From: Bacteroidales bacterium
GTDB lineage: Bacteria; Bacteroidota; Bacteroidia; Bacteroidales; UBA12077
NCBI GenBank assembly: GCA_003446015.1
Contig: DMBU01000092.1
Coordinates: 1-64,000, forward strand
Length of the DNA: 64,000 nucleotides
Direction of reading: 5' to 3'
The notes beneath the pieces were generated by a model that saw nothing but the letters and a program-made list of their open reading frames with translations, ran no database searches and was not told the DNA's origin. This document shows, piece by piece, positions 1 through 8,544 of the stretch. Every line of letters begins with the position of its first letter. Position 1 is the stretch's first letter. Position numbers and translations under genes: made by a program.

Positions 1-46
1 AAAATCTTCCGACCATGACTGTTTAAAAGCGGCTTTTAATTTTATG

Positions 47-562
47 TTACTCAGTTGTTGGATCATCATGAGATATCTTTGCTACATATTCAGCATAATT
101 GAATCCTTTGTAAGTTGGACTCTTCTCGTTATGACAAGTTTTACATACAGCTTCGGTAGGATCAATCAATCCAGCTGCTAAACTTTTTTGCTTATCTTTC
201 ATCACTGCAGGTGATTTATAATCAGCTCCTGGTCCATGGCATGATTCACAAGAAACGCCTTCTTCAGCTTTAATTGTATACATTAAATCTGCACTAGCCG
301 AATGATAAGTGGAGTGGCAAGCTAAACACTTAGCATCTTTTTGAGGATCTGCAGAATATTTCTTTGCTTCTGCACTGGCTAAGGTCTCAAATGCTTTCGC
401 ATGTGGTCCTGCAGCCCATTTATCATATTGAGATCCTTTTGCTGCTTTATTATGGCACATCTTACATTTTGGTGCCCCTATGTAGTCATGATCTTGTGCT
501 TTCGACAAACCAACTACAAAGAAAACAGAACAAATAATTAACAATAGTTTTTTCGAGTTCAT
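47..562 (-). CDS. Tetraheme c-type cytochrome, c554-like
   Basis: This is a 171-residue exported electron-transfer protein. An N-terminal hydrophobic signal peptide ends near SKAQ, so it should be periplasmic. Four CXXCH heme-binding motifs are visible (CKMCH, CLACH, CESCH, CKTCH), with further His residues able to act as distal ligands. The segment KWAAGPHAKAF and the ESCHGPGADY stretch resemble the cytochrome c554/c-prime family. It lies downstream of the cytochrome b and heptaheme genes on the same strand, with a 120-bp gap, so it may be co-transcribed with them. Its partner reductase or oxidase is not visible. The heme count is certain; the exact family and physiological substrate are not. 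Confidence 0.85.
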   Translation of the reverse strand: MNSKKLLLIICSVFFVVGLSKAQDHDYIGAPKCKMCHNKAAKGSQYDKWAAGPHAKAFETLASAEAKKYSADPQKDAKCLACHSTYHSASADLMYTIKAEEGVSCESCHGPGADYKSPAVMKDKQKSLAAGLIDPTEAVCKTCHNEKSPTYKGFNYAEYVAKISHDDPTTE

Positions 563-682
563 ATTAACCTTTCTTTTTTAAATTAATAATTTAGTTTTCA
601 CATTTAAATTTATTAAATCTTTATGTTAAATCAAAATAACAAGAATGGTGCCGGCAAGCACTATTCATTATTATTTATTTTT

Positions 683-1303
683 TTATTCGGCTTCATGATA
701 TCCGGTAATAATACTTTTAAAGTTTCTTAAAGGATGTTGACCAATGGTTATTACATATAAATGAATAATTAAAAATATTAAGATAAAAAATCCTGCCAAT
801 GAATGTAAGAACGTAGTTAATCTTATACCACTGAATGAATAGATTTTCTCAATAATCATTCCAGGATACAATAAAGCAATTCCTGTTATTATTACAATAG
901 GCACTAAAATGTACATTGCACCTACATAAGATATTTGCTGTAGTGGATTAAATTTTTCTTCTTCAGATATATGAAATGGTTTTGGATTTCCTTTTAAATA
1001 ATCAAAAACATAATATTTCCCCTGTTTCATCAATCTGTTAACTAATCCATTTAAACTTATTCTATAATGTTTAATATTATTCTTGATAATATTTGTTATA
1101 AAAAAGAAAAAATAGCTGATCATTAAAATGATACCAACCAGGTTATGAATTGATACGGCCGAACTAAACTTCAACAGGGGTGACTCCATATTAGTGTACT
1201 GCATACTAAGACCGGTAATTCCTAAAAGGATAATACCCAAAGCATTTATTCCGTGCCATATTCTTAACCAAACAGGATATAGATATAATTTATTATTGCT
1301 CAT
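683..1303 (-). CDS. Cytochrome b561 / Ni-hydrogenase-type cytochrome b membrane subunit
   Basis: This 206-residue integral membrane protein has four predicted membrane segments: residues about 14-35, 50-70, 128-148 and 163-188. His residues in the helices (WHGINA, SIHNLVG, FLHSLAG, IIHLYV) are suited to two b hemes. This is the architecture of di-heme cytochrome b subunits that exchange electrons between quinones and periplasmic cytochromes. It starts one base after the stop of the heptaheme cytochrome gene, which implies translational coupling and a physical complex. I infer that it passes electrons between the menaquinone pool and the adjacent multiheme protein; the direction cannot be read from sequence. 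Confidence 0.85.
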   Translation of the reverse strand: MSNNKLYLYPVWLRIWHGINALGIILLGITGLSMQYTNMESPLLKFSSAVSIHNLVGIILMISYFFFFITNIIKNNIKHYRISLNGLVNRLMKQGKYYVFDYLKGNPKPFHISEEEKFNPLQQISYVGAMYILVPIVIITGIALLYPGMIIEKIYSFSGIRLTTFLHSLAGFFILIFLIIHLYVITIGQHPLRNFKSIITGYHEAE

Positions 1304-1304
1304 T

Positions 1305-2222
1305 TTATTTACGTTTAATAATTCTTAATATCACATGTATTATAATTCCAAAGAGTGTACATCCAAAAATGATTAAGCTAATTAAGTTAACATAGTAATT
1401 TCTGTTTGCTCCAATAACATAAGCATCGTTGAGTATAAATGAATTGTAAAAATTAAATTCTGATCTGTCTTGTTTTAGCTGATGCTTATACAATTTATCA
1501 CGTAACAAGGAGTTCTCGGAATGACACTCATTACAATTATGAACAGCTTGTTCTTTCGGAAGGATATGATGAACAGCATCAGAAGTGTCTGTTACTGAAG
1601 TGTGACATTCAATACAACGAACACGGGTAAAATGTAATGCCTGATTAGGCAGCCAATCGTGGGTAGAAAGCAATTGAGGATTTTCATGCGATGTGAAAAC
1701 CTGGTATTTATCTGCATCATTGTGACAATTTAAGCATCTGTTATTATTATATAATACCAGCTCTGCCATATCAGATTTAACTAATTTATTTGAATGTGGG
1801 TCATGACATAATTCACAATGGAAGAACTCACCAAAGGCTTCAACATGCACACTCTTTTTAACTTCAGTAGCAATTACTTCAAAATCATGGCAATCCACAC
1901 AAGTCATTTTTGGTTGAATTTTTAAATCAGCAATATGCGGATAGTTTTCATAATCGCTTGAATGGCAATCTGTACATGAATGACCTTTGTGTTCTCCCTG
2001 CAAGTAACTAACAGAATCAATTACAAAATATGGATTCATTAGTTTTCGTTCAGTAAGGTCTTTATATTCATTAAAAAATGAATAATATTTATGCCCATGA
2101 CATTTTAAACAAACATGATTTGACTCAGGCATTATAGCTTCTTCGTCTTGTGCTTGCAAGATTATAGCCTGCGATACAAATAAAAATAAAAAAAATAAAA
2201 AGGGGGACAGTCTGGTTGTCAT
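1305..2222 (-). CDS. Membrane-anchored heptaheme c-type cytochrome
   Basis: The protein has 305 residues. A signal peptide (hydrophobic stretch ending near ILQAQ) leads into a periplasmic domain with seven CXXCH motifs: CLKCH, CTDCH, CVDCH, CELCH, CLNCH, CIECH and CNECH. A single C-terminal membrane helix (residues about 276-298) is followed by a basic tail (RIIKRK), so the heme domain is tethered to the inner membrane facing out. It is the first gene of a leftward set with the cytochrome b gene. Its promoter region is shared with the divergent 19-heme protein and contains an FNR-like box. I cannot assign a specific reductase function. Confidence 0.85.
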   Translation of the reverse strand: MTTRLSPFLFFLFLFVSQAIILQAQDEEAIMPESNHVCLKCHGHKYYSFFNEYKDLTERKLMNPYFVIDSVSYLQGEHKGHSCTDCHSSDYENYPHIADLKIQPKMTCVDCHDFEVIATEVKKSVHVEAFGEFFHCELCHDPHSNKLVKSDMAELVLYNNNRCLNCHNDADKYQVFTSHENPQLLSTHDWLPNQALHFTRVRCIECHTSVTDTSDAVHHILPKEQAVHNCNECHSENSLLRDKLYKHQLKQDRSEFNFYNSFILNDAYVIGANRNYYVNLISLIIFGCTLFGIIIHVILRIIKRK

Positions 2223-2355
2223 TATATTGGTAGCTTTTTAAAGTTAATAATAATAAAAATTCAAATTGCTGTATTTCTGGGTAAATATAGTGGAAAGTAA
2301 ATCAATAAATATTGACATGCAAGACAAACGAGATTGAAATTAATCATGTATAAAA

Positions 2356-2369
2356 CTGATATAAATCAA
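2356..2369. promoter_or_regulatory. FNR/CRP-type operator candidate
   Basis: The sequence CTGATATAAATCAA matches 13 of 14 positions of the FNR consensus TTGAT-N4-ATCAA. It sits between the divergent heptaheme gene (start 2222, minus strand) and the 19-heme gene (start 2492, plus strand), so it could control both. A perfect copy of the same motif precedes the Crp/Fnr gene at 8478-8491. Binding is inferred, not shown. Confidence 0.5.
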
Positions 2370-2491
2370 TATTAATTATGATATATTACGTATTTGTATT
2401 GATATAAAAATCAAACAATTAGTGAGTTAAAATTTGAAGAATTAAGCGAATTAAAATATATTTACAAAAACAACTATAATTAATTAAACCG

Positions 2492-5278
2492 ATGGTTATC
2501 AAGCAATTTATACTAAAAAAGCGAATCTGTTTGTTTATCGCTTTATTCTTTTTCACATTATCTTTCTCATATAGTCAATCAGACGAGGATTGTTTTATGT
2601 GCCATGAGGATATGGAATTGAGATCAGAAATAGATGGAAGATACATGTATGTCGACTCAAAGATTCTTAAAAATTCAGTTCATAAATCAGTTTCTTGCGC
2701 CTCATGTCATAAAGATGCAGCTGTTGAAGATTTTCCTCATAAGGAAAATTTAGCTGAAGTTAATTGTGGCGATTGTCATGAAAGTGCCGATCAGGATTTT
2801 TATAGAGGCATACACGGGCAGGCACTCAAGCTGAACGAACCCTTTGCTCCAACTTGTAAAGAGTGTCATGGTGAACATACCATTTTGCCTCCTTCAAATC
2901 CAAAATCATTAACATATAAAATGAATATCCCTGTTTTATGTGGAAAATGCCATAAAGAGGGAGCTCCTGTTGCACGAGCATATAATATTAACGAACATAA
3001 TATTATTGAAAACTATAGTCAGGGTATTCACGGAAAAGGACTATTTGAAAGTGGCCTGATTGTAACAGCAACATGTAATAATTGTCATGGAAACCATTTA
3101 ATATTACCTCACACAAGTTTAAATTCAACAACATCTGTAAATAACATTGCCAAAACTTGTATGCAGTGTCATGCAAGAATTGAAGATGTTCATACCAAGG
3201 TTATAAAAGGTGAGTTGTGGGAAGAGTCACCCGGCGCAATTCCAGCTTGTACTGCATGCCATCCTCCACATAAAGTTGACCCTAAAAATGTTGCCGCAAA
3301 TATGTCTGATAACACTTGTTTAAAGTGTCATGGCAGAGACGATGTATATAAAATTGTTGATGGTGAAAGAGTCTCATTAAAGGTTTTGAGGCACGATTTA
3401 GATGGATATGAACATAAAAATATAACTTGTGTAAAATGTCATACTGATGTTTCAACGCATTTAGAGAGACCGTGCGAAACAGCCCATAAAGTTAACTGCG
3501 ATAATTGCCATGCTGAGGTATCCAGTAAGTATTTTGCAAGCGGGCACGGACAGGCTTATTTTAAAAAGGACGAAAATGCTCCTTATTGTACAGATTGTCA
3601 CGGTAGTCATAAAGTAAAATCAAGATATGACGATACTTCACCAACATATAGAACTGAAATACCCAATTTATGTGGTAAGTGTCACTCTAAGGATAATAAA
3701 AAGACTGAAGGAAAAGATTTAAAAGAAGTTAGTGCTTATTCGGATTATTCTTCAAGTGTCCATGGTAAGGGATTAGAGGAGAAGGGATTAACTGTAACCG
3801 CGGTTTGTACCGATTGCCATACTACACATTATATGTTAAAAGAATCTGATGAAAATTCATCCGTACATCCATCAAATGTTCCTCAAACTTGTGCTAAATG
3901 TCATAAAGGAATATACGATGAATATATTGCTGGCGACCACGATATATCGCATGATGTTGGTGACCGAAAATATCCTACTTGTGCTGTTTGTCACTCTTCA
4001 CATACAATTTCTGATATAAATGAAGATAAGTTTTTACACGAAATTACCAATCAGTGCGGTAGTTGTCATGAAAAGCTTACAAATTCGTACATGGAAACTT
4101 ACCATGGTAAGGCATATACCTTAGGTTATGAAGAAGCTGCGAAATGTTCTGATTGCCATGGAGCTCATAAGATTTTAAATGTAAATAATCCTGAGTCTCA
4201 AGTGAGCAAAGAAAATATTATGATAACATGTCAGAAATGTCATCCAGATGCTAATGAGCGTTTTACAGGATTTTTAACACATGCTACTCATGATAATCGC
4301 GATGAATATCCTGCTTTATATTATGCATTTTGGGGAATGACATTCCTATTAATAGGAGTGTTTGCTTTCTTTGGTATTCATACTTTATTGTGGCTACCCC
4401 GATCATTAAAAGAACGCAGACGACGAAAACATCAAGAACCAAAAGGGAAAGCTGTATATATAAGAAGATTTAAAACAAGGCATCGTGTTACGCATATATT
4501 TGTAATTCTTAGTTTTATGATCTTAGCTTTAACAGGGATGATGCTAAAATTTGCTAATATGCCATGGGCAAATACATTAGCAGATTTCTTAGGAGGAGTT
4601 AAATCGGCCGGAAACTGGCATCGTTTTGCTGCTATTATTACTTTTGGATATTTTGCTTTTCATTTAAGTGCTCTGTTATATACTAAGTTTAAAAGAGGTA
4701 TAAAAGTAAAGGACTTTATATTTAGCAGTTCATCACTCATGTTTAACAGACAGGATTTAAGGGATTTTGCAGCTACCATTAAATGGTTTGTTGGCAGAGG
4801 ACCAAAGCCACAATATGGAAGATGGACCTACTGGGAGAAATTTGATTATATGGCTGTTTTTTGGGGGGTTGGTGTTATTGGACTATCAGGATTAATCTTG
4901 TGGTTTCCGGAAATCTTCACGAGGTTTATGCCAGGTTGGTTAATTAATGTGGCTCAAATTATTCATAGTGATGAAGCATTGCTGGCAGTTGGATTTATCT
5001 TTACAATTCATTTCTTTAATACACATTTTAGGCCTGAAGCATTTCCTATGGACACGGTTATTTTTACCGGACATTTACCGATTGAGGTGTACAAAGAAGA
5101 TCGTCCAAAAGAATATGAAGAACTATTGAGATCTGGTAAAATTGATGAAGTTAAGGTCGAACTTGATATTTCAAAGACAAGAATGAGATTTATTAAAATA
5201 TTTGGTTTCATTTTCCTTTCACTGGGAATAATGCTGACCTTATTAATTATTTATTCATTGTTGTTTGGATCGCATTAA
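2492..5278 (+). CDS. 19-heme cytochrome c fused to membrane cytochrome b
   Basis: This 928-residue protein combines a signal peptide (residues 1-28), a periplasmic domain of about 580 residues with 19 CXXCH motifs, and a C-terminal membrane domain of five predicted helices from about residue 610. The membrane domain has helix histidines (RVTHIF, NWHRFAA, FHLSALL, IHSDEAL, IHFFNTHF) typical of the cytochrome b of formate dehydrogenase and thiosulfate reductase. The heme domain contains an internal duplication: residues about 121-200 and 366-445 share CxxCHG-H, then CGKCH, then HGKGL, then a CxxCH pair with matching spacing. I infer a one-polypeptide quinol-to-periplasm (or reverse) electron conduit. 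The terminal electron acceptor is unknown. Confidence 0.88.
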   Translation: MVIKQFILKKRICLFIALFFFTLSFSYSQSDEDCFMCHEDMELRSEIDGRYMYVDSKILKNSVHKSVSCASCHKDAAVEDFPHKENLAEVNCGDCHESADQDFYRGIHGQALKLNEPFAPTCKECHGEHTILPPSNPKSLTYKMNIPVLCGKCHKEGAPVARAYNINEHNIIENYSQGIHGKGLFESGLIVTATCNNCHGNHLILPHTSLNSTTSVNNIAKTCMQCHARIEDVHTKVIKGELWEESPGAIPACTACHPPHKVDPKNVAANMSDNTCLKCHGRDDVYKIVDGERVSLKVLRHDLDGYEHKNITCVKCHTDVSTHLERPCETAHKVNCDNCHAEVSSKYFASGHGQAYFKKDENAPYCTDCHGSHKVKSRYDDTSPTYRTEIPNLCGKCHSKDNKKTEGKDLKEVSAYSDYSSSVHGKGLEEKGLTVTAVCTDCHTTHYMLKESDENSSVHPSNVPQTCAKCHKGIYDEYIAGDHDISHDVGDRKYPTCAVCHSSHTISDINEDKFLHEITNQCGSCHEKLTNSYMETYHGKAYTLGYEEAAKCSDCHGAHKILNVNNPESQVSKENIMITCQKCHPDANERFTGFLTHATHDNRDEYPALYYAFWGMTFLLIGVFAFFGIHTLLWLPRSLKERRRRKHQEPKGKAVYIRRFKTRHRVTHIFVILSFMILALTGMMLKFANMPWANTLADFLGGVKSAGNWHRFAAIITFGYFAFHLSALLYTKFKRGIKVKDFIFSSSSLMFNRQDLRDFAATIKWFVGRGPKPQYGRWTYWEKFDYMAVFWGVGVIGLSGLILWFPEIFTRFMPGWLINVAQIIHSDEALLAVGFIFTIHFFNTHFRPEAFPMDTVIFTGHLPIEVYKEDRPKEYEELLRSGKIDEVKVELDISKTRMRFIKIFGFIFLSLGIMLTLLIIYSLLFGSH

Positions 5279-5301
5279 TTTCCGAAGATAAGAGATATGT
5301 C

Positions 5302-5339
5302 AATCAGGATTTGTTTTATTAACAAATCCTGATTTTTTT
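5302..5339 (+). terminator. Rho-independent terminator of the 19-heme gene
   Basis: A perfect 14-bp stem (AATCAGGATTTGTT with its complement), a 5-base loop and a T run follow the stop codon at 5278. Confidence 0.9.
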
Positions 5340-5766
5340 ATTCAGTTATTCAATGTTTTATGGTAAAACAATTTCTTTTTTATTGAATCAATATGGGATA
5401 TGGCAGGAGATTACAACTACAACATATAAATCGGGATTACAACTACAACATATAAATCGGGATTACAATGACACCACTTAGGAGAAGCAATCCCTTTTAT
5501 CAGAATGATGAAAATTAGATTTCAGTACTTACTGCATGAAGGTTTACAAGCCGAAGCGAACTCAGGTGTAGCGTTCAGGATGATTACTTTTTTGAACATT
5601 CCTGGTTTATTCTTAAGTATCTTTATGTTGCTTGTTGCAATTTTATTAAGGTGCAGCTTGTACCTTAAAATAAATGTTAAAAAGAAACTTTATATTTTTG
5701 AATTGCTTATTCGATTCTTCCAGAAATTCTGTTTATTTGTCTTACAATCGAGTAAAATTAACTAAT
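5340..5766. other. Intergenic stretch without a convincing gene; degenerate repeat sequence
   Basis: Between the two terminators I see no supported gene. The stretch holds a short tandem repeat (5409-5468) and then sequence around 5545-5585 resembling intergenic repeat debris. It also has a short inverted repeat, AAGGT...ACCTT, near 5650-5668. An 86-codon open frame at 5505-5765 has no recognisable domain and is low-complexity hydrophobic at its end, so it is not called as a gene. Confidence 0.5.
5409..5468. repeat. 26-bp tandem repeat, two full copies plus a partial
   Basis: Two identical 26-bp units lie head to tail at 5409-5434 and 5435-5460. Each begins GATTACAACTACAAC and ends TAAATCGG. 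A third, 8-base partial copy follows at 5461-5468. There is no spacer between units, so this is not a CRISPR array. Confidence 0.9.
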
Positions 5767-5802
5767 AAAAAAAGCATCGAAGTCTAAACTCCGATGCTTT
5801 TA
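5767..5802 (-). terminator. Terminator downstream of the beta-barrel gene
   Basis: Read leftward, AAAAGCATCGGAGT, a short loop and ACTTCGATGCTTTTTTT form a strong hairpin with a T tail just after the stop at 5823. The flanking A and T runs on both sides may allow it to act in both directions. Confidence 0.85.
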
Positions 5803-5822
5803 ATTTTATAAAAAAATTTCTT

Positions 5823-6689
5823 TTAGTTAAATCTAACGGAGATATTAAATCCGATTAATATTCCTTCACCGTCAAATTTGTTGGTATTCATCGTATAATT
5901 CTTTTGAGCCATAATGTCTTTGTAATTGCTGGCAAAAATCTGGAAAGCATGAGTGCTGGTTCCAATCTCAATACCTATTGCAGCACCTGGTTGGATATCA
6001 TCCTGATAGTCGTGAACAGGATTAATATTTATTGGTTGGTGATATTCGAAGATAGCTGCCATGGTACCTGTAAACTTATATCTTCCGCCTAACATAACTC
6101 CGGCTTTATCGTTTTGATACTTCACATCAACCGAATTAAAATGAGAATAACTTGGAGCTAACTGTAACGAAAAAGCATCTGTAAATTTTCTTGAAACAAT
6201 AACTTGTCCAAAATATGAGAAACGATCCATGAATTCATAATTTGTACCGAATACTTCTTCGTCTCTGGCATCATAAGTTATGTTTGCATGAACCGACAAT
6301 GAAACAGGTATTTTACCCGATCTGGTTTGTTGAAAAACAGCATATTTAGCATTTAAATCACTGAATTTGTTATTTTTTTCAGTTCCAATACCAATAGTTA
6401 ATTTATCAGTAATACCATATTGTAATCCCATTCTGATATTAGAGGCACCATAAATACCAAAAATATCAGAAAAGCCATTTTCAACACTTCCCATTCTATG
6501 ATGGATAATAAGCTCAAGTTGTTTTGCATTTGAACCAATTACTGTTTGGCTTTCAATTAAAGTTGATGCTTCCCATGGACCACGAACAGGTTTGTCTTCT
6601 TTTTGCTCTGTTTCTTCCTGAGCAAATAGGGTATTGCATGTAAAAGCAATTAATAAAATCAGGGAAGTTTTTAAAATATAATTTTTCAT
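5823..6689 (-). CDS. Outer-membrane beta-barrel protein, DUF5777-like
   Basis: This is a 288-residue protein if translation starts at the ATG at 6689. That start opens a proper signal peptide (MKNYILKTSLILLIAF...LFAQ); an upstream in-frame start would add 17 residues ahead of it. After the signal the sequence has alternating amphipathic strands and ends in the aromatic-rich strand GFNISVRFN, as expected of an outer-membrane barrel. The body (RGPWEASTLIESQTV, MGLQYGITDKLTIGIG) resembles the DUF5777 barrel family of Bacteroidota, from memory. It is the last gene of a leftward run with a monoheme and a hexaheme lipoprotein, so I infer a porin-like or scaffold role for that cytochrome module. Confidence 0.7.
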   Translation of the reverse strand: MKNYILKTSLILLIAFTCNTLFAQEETEQKEDKPVRGPWEASTLIESQTVIGSNAKQLELIIHHRMGSVENGFSDIFGIYGASNIRMGLQYGITDKLTIGIGTEKNNKFSDLNAKYAVFQQTRSGKIPVSLSVHANITYDARDEEVFGTNYEFMDRFSYFGQVIVSRKFTDAFSLQLAPSYSHFNSVDVKYQNDKAGVMLGGRYKFTGTMAAIFEYHQPININPVHDYQDDIQPGAAIGIEIGTSTHAFQIFASNYKDIMAQKNYTMNTNKFDGEGILIGFNISVRFN

Positions 6690-6720
6690 AATATTGTTTT
6701 TTTTGTTAAACCTTAATTTA

Positions 6721-7083
6721 TTAGTTGTTTTCAGCGCCATCTTGGATCCATTTCAGAATAAGGGCAAGTTCAGTAGCACTTAATGTATTGTTCCCTTCCG
6801 GATGTCCTTCAATAGCTACTTTCTCATAAAGCTTGCTTGATTCTGGAACTGTAGTGTTAATAAAATTTCCATCAATCAAACTATTATATGCGTTTCCAGT
6901 TGTAAGAACGGGACTGGTTGATGCATGACATCCTATACATTTATTTTGAAAAATAGGCTCAATTTGTTCCGAAAAGCTCACCGGATCAGTTATCTCAACC
7001 TCAATCGGATCGATGTACTTGTATTCACATGAAGTAACACCGATGATGATGAATCCTGCTAATAATATTAAACTTTTTTTCAT
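6721..7083 (-). CDS. Monoheme cytochrome c lipoprotein
   Basis: This 120-residue protein has a lipoprotein signal: a hydrophobic stretch followed by GVTSC, with Cys19 the likely lipidated residue. A single CXXCH (KCIGCHAS) lies near residue 50. The surrounding pattern, SFSEQIEPIFQNKCIGCH and later LILKWIQDGA, is typical of the small cytochrome c domains common in Bacteroidota and Planctomycetes. It lies between the hexaheme lipoprotein and the barrel protein on the same strand with short gaps, so the three are probably one operon. Confidence 0.85.
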   Translation of the reverse strand: MKKSLILLAGFIIIGVTSCEYKYIDPIEVEITDPVSFSEQIEPIFQNKCIGCHASTSPVLTTGNAYNSLIDGNFINTTVPESSKLYEKVAIEGHPEGNNTLSATELALILKWIQDGAENN

Positions 7084-7167
7084 TTCCTTATTCCTTTTTT
7101 TTTATAAATGTAAAGAAGTTGTCTAGAATATCCAAACAACCTCTTTATAAAAATAGTTTACTGTATT

Positions 7168-8331
7168 TTATTTTAATCCTAAACTGTTTTCAACCAGATC
7201 TAACATTTGATCTGTATAATCAACATTGTGGATACCTAAACTCTTATCTTCAAGAATACACATGATGTTATAGAACGCCTGGTACTGTGCACGTGTCATC
7301 ATTTGAATCATAGGATGAACATCAGCAACAGTATAATTAGAAGTTGCTGTTCCACCATCTCCTAGTATATGAAGAGCTATTAATTCTTCAACAGCAGGGT
7401 CTATTCTTGCTTGGAAATCAGCTTGAATACCTTCCAAATCAACTGCAGTACCATGGCAAGCATCACATTGCGCTACATCTGGTTCAAATGAGTGACCAAA
7501 ACCTGAAGCTGCAGTTGTATCATTTAAGTGACAACTAACACAATCAGTATGACCTGCGCGATCAAATTCAACTCCGGCTGTTGGATAACCTGTAATACCT
7601 GCAAAAGTATTTGCTTGTGGACCATGGTGTGGACCGGCATGTGTACTTGTTACCAGAACCATATCTGTTGTAACATCAAATTCAACAAATAAAGAATCAA
7701 CACCATTATCATAAGTTATAGATCCATTAGTACCTAAGTTAATAATTCCTGCATCTAGTTCAGCTTTATATTCTGTATAAGCATCAGCACTAGCAGTAGC
7801 AAGTTTTACTTCAACCATTGTATTAGCAGTATACTTGTCGTACTCAGCACCAGTTCTTCTTGATTGGTGGCAAGTTGCGCAAATATTACCTTTACCATGA
7901 TCAAAAGTGAGGATTGAGTTAACCATTGCAACAACACCATCTATTTCTCTAATAGGAGCAGAAACATCACCTTCTAAAGTCTGGTGGTCGCTATGGCAAG
8001 TACCGCACTCAACAGGAGTTGATACTGCTGCTGCGATTTCTTCACCTGATCTTACAAATTCTACATAAGCGTCATGTGAGTGGCATCTTCCACAAGATGC
8101 ACTTGTTCCTCGTGCCCATGAAGATCCTGTAGCATGCTTTGTTAATGAAAATTCATCAACAATTGCATCCATAACAGTTGCTGAGTGGCATTCTAAACAC
8201 GCTAAAGTTCCGTCTACTCCATCAATACCATCAGTTCCATCGGTACCAGCAGGTCCTTCCGGTCCTTCACAAGACATAAGTATTGCAGCGGCAAAGAATG
8301 CAAAACTTAATAATTTAATTGTTTTTTTCAT
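7168..8331 (-). CDS. Hexaheme lipoprotein with collagen-like linker
   Basis: The 387-residue protein begins with a lipoprotein signal (FFAAAILMSCEG; the Cys near residue 21 is lipidated). Immediately after comes a short collagen-like Gly-X-Y run of about eight triplets (GPEGPAGTDGTDGIDGVDG). Six CXXCH motifs follow: CLECH, CGRCH, CGTCH, CATCH, CVSCH and CDACH. The collagen-like spacer probably holds the heme domain away from the membrane. It is first in a leftward set with the monoheme lipoprotein and barrel gene, divergent from the Crp/Fnr gene. A role in extracellular or trans-periplasmic electron transfer is plausible but not shown. Confidence 0.85.
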   Translation of the reverse strand: MKKTIKLLSFAFFAAAILMSCEGPEGPAGTDGTDGIDGVDGTLACLECHSATVMDAIVDEFSLTKHATGSSWARGTSASCGRCHSHDAYVEFVRSGEEIAAAVSTPVECGTCHSDHQTLEGDVSAPIREIDGVVAMVNSILTFDHGKGNICATCHQSRRTGAEYDKYTANTMVEVKLATASADAYTEYKAELDAGIINLGTNGSITYDNGVDSLFVEFDVTTDMVLVTSTHAGPHHGPQANTFAGITGYPTAGVEFDRAGHTDCVSCHLNDTTAASGFGHSFEPDVAQCDACHGTAVDLEGIQADFQARIDPAVEELIALHILGDGGTATSNYTVADVHPMIQMMTRAQYQAFYNIMCILEDKSLGIHNVDYTDQMLDLVENSLGLK

Positions 8332-8477
8332 AGCTATAATTTAATTTTAAGTGAATTAATAATATAGTGACAAAATAAGAGATAAAGCTCTTTATTTACT
8401 ATATTTATAGGTTGATTGTTATATGAATAACAAATGATAATAGTCATTCATGCGAACAAAAAACATCATTTTACGTA

Positions 8478-8491
8478 TTGATAAATATCAA
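8478..8491. promoter_or_regulatory. Perfect FNR-type operator
   Basis: TTGATAAATATCAA is an exact TTGAT-N4-ATCAA palindrome. Its centre is about 60 bp before the Crp/Fnr start codon and about 153 bp before the divergent hexaheme gene, so it could serve autoregulation and cytochrome control. Confidence 0.6.
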
Positions 8492-8544
8492 CCCGATAAA
8501 GAGGATATTAATATCTGAAAATATAATTTTAGACATTTTAAATT

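Noticed and set aside
624..641. TGTTA...TAACA upstream of the tetraheme cytochrome gene as another Rex operator
   Set aside because: The half-sites are 8 bases apart instead of 6, and there is no adjacent -7 element; does not fit the three other sites.
2399..2414. TTGAT...ATCAA as a second FNR box before the 19-heme gene
   Set aside because: Spacing between half-sites is 6, not 4; the box at 2356-2369 fits better.
5409..5468. Tandem repeat as a mini CRISPR array
   Set aside because: Units are directly adjacent without spacers and no cas genes are present.
5505..5765. 86-codon open frame on the plus strand
   Set aside because: No domain, no supporting promoter or ribosome site, lies in repeat-like sequence and ends in low-complexity hydrophobic codons; probably chance.
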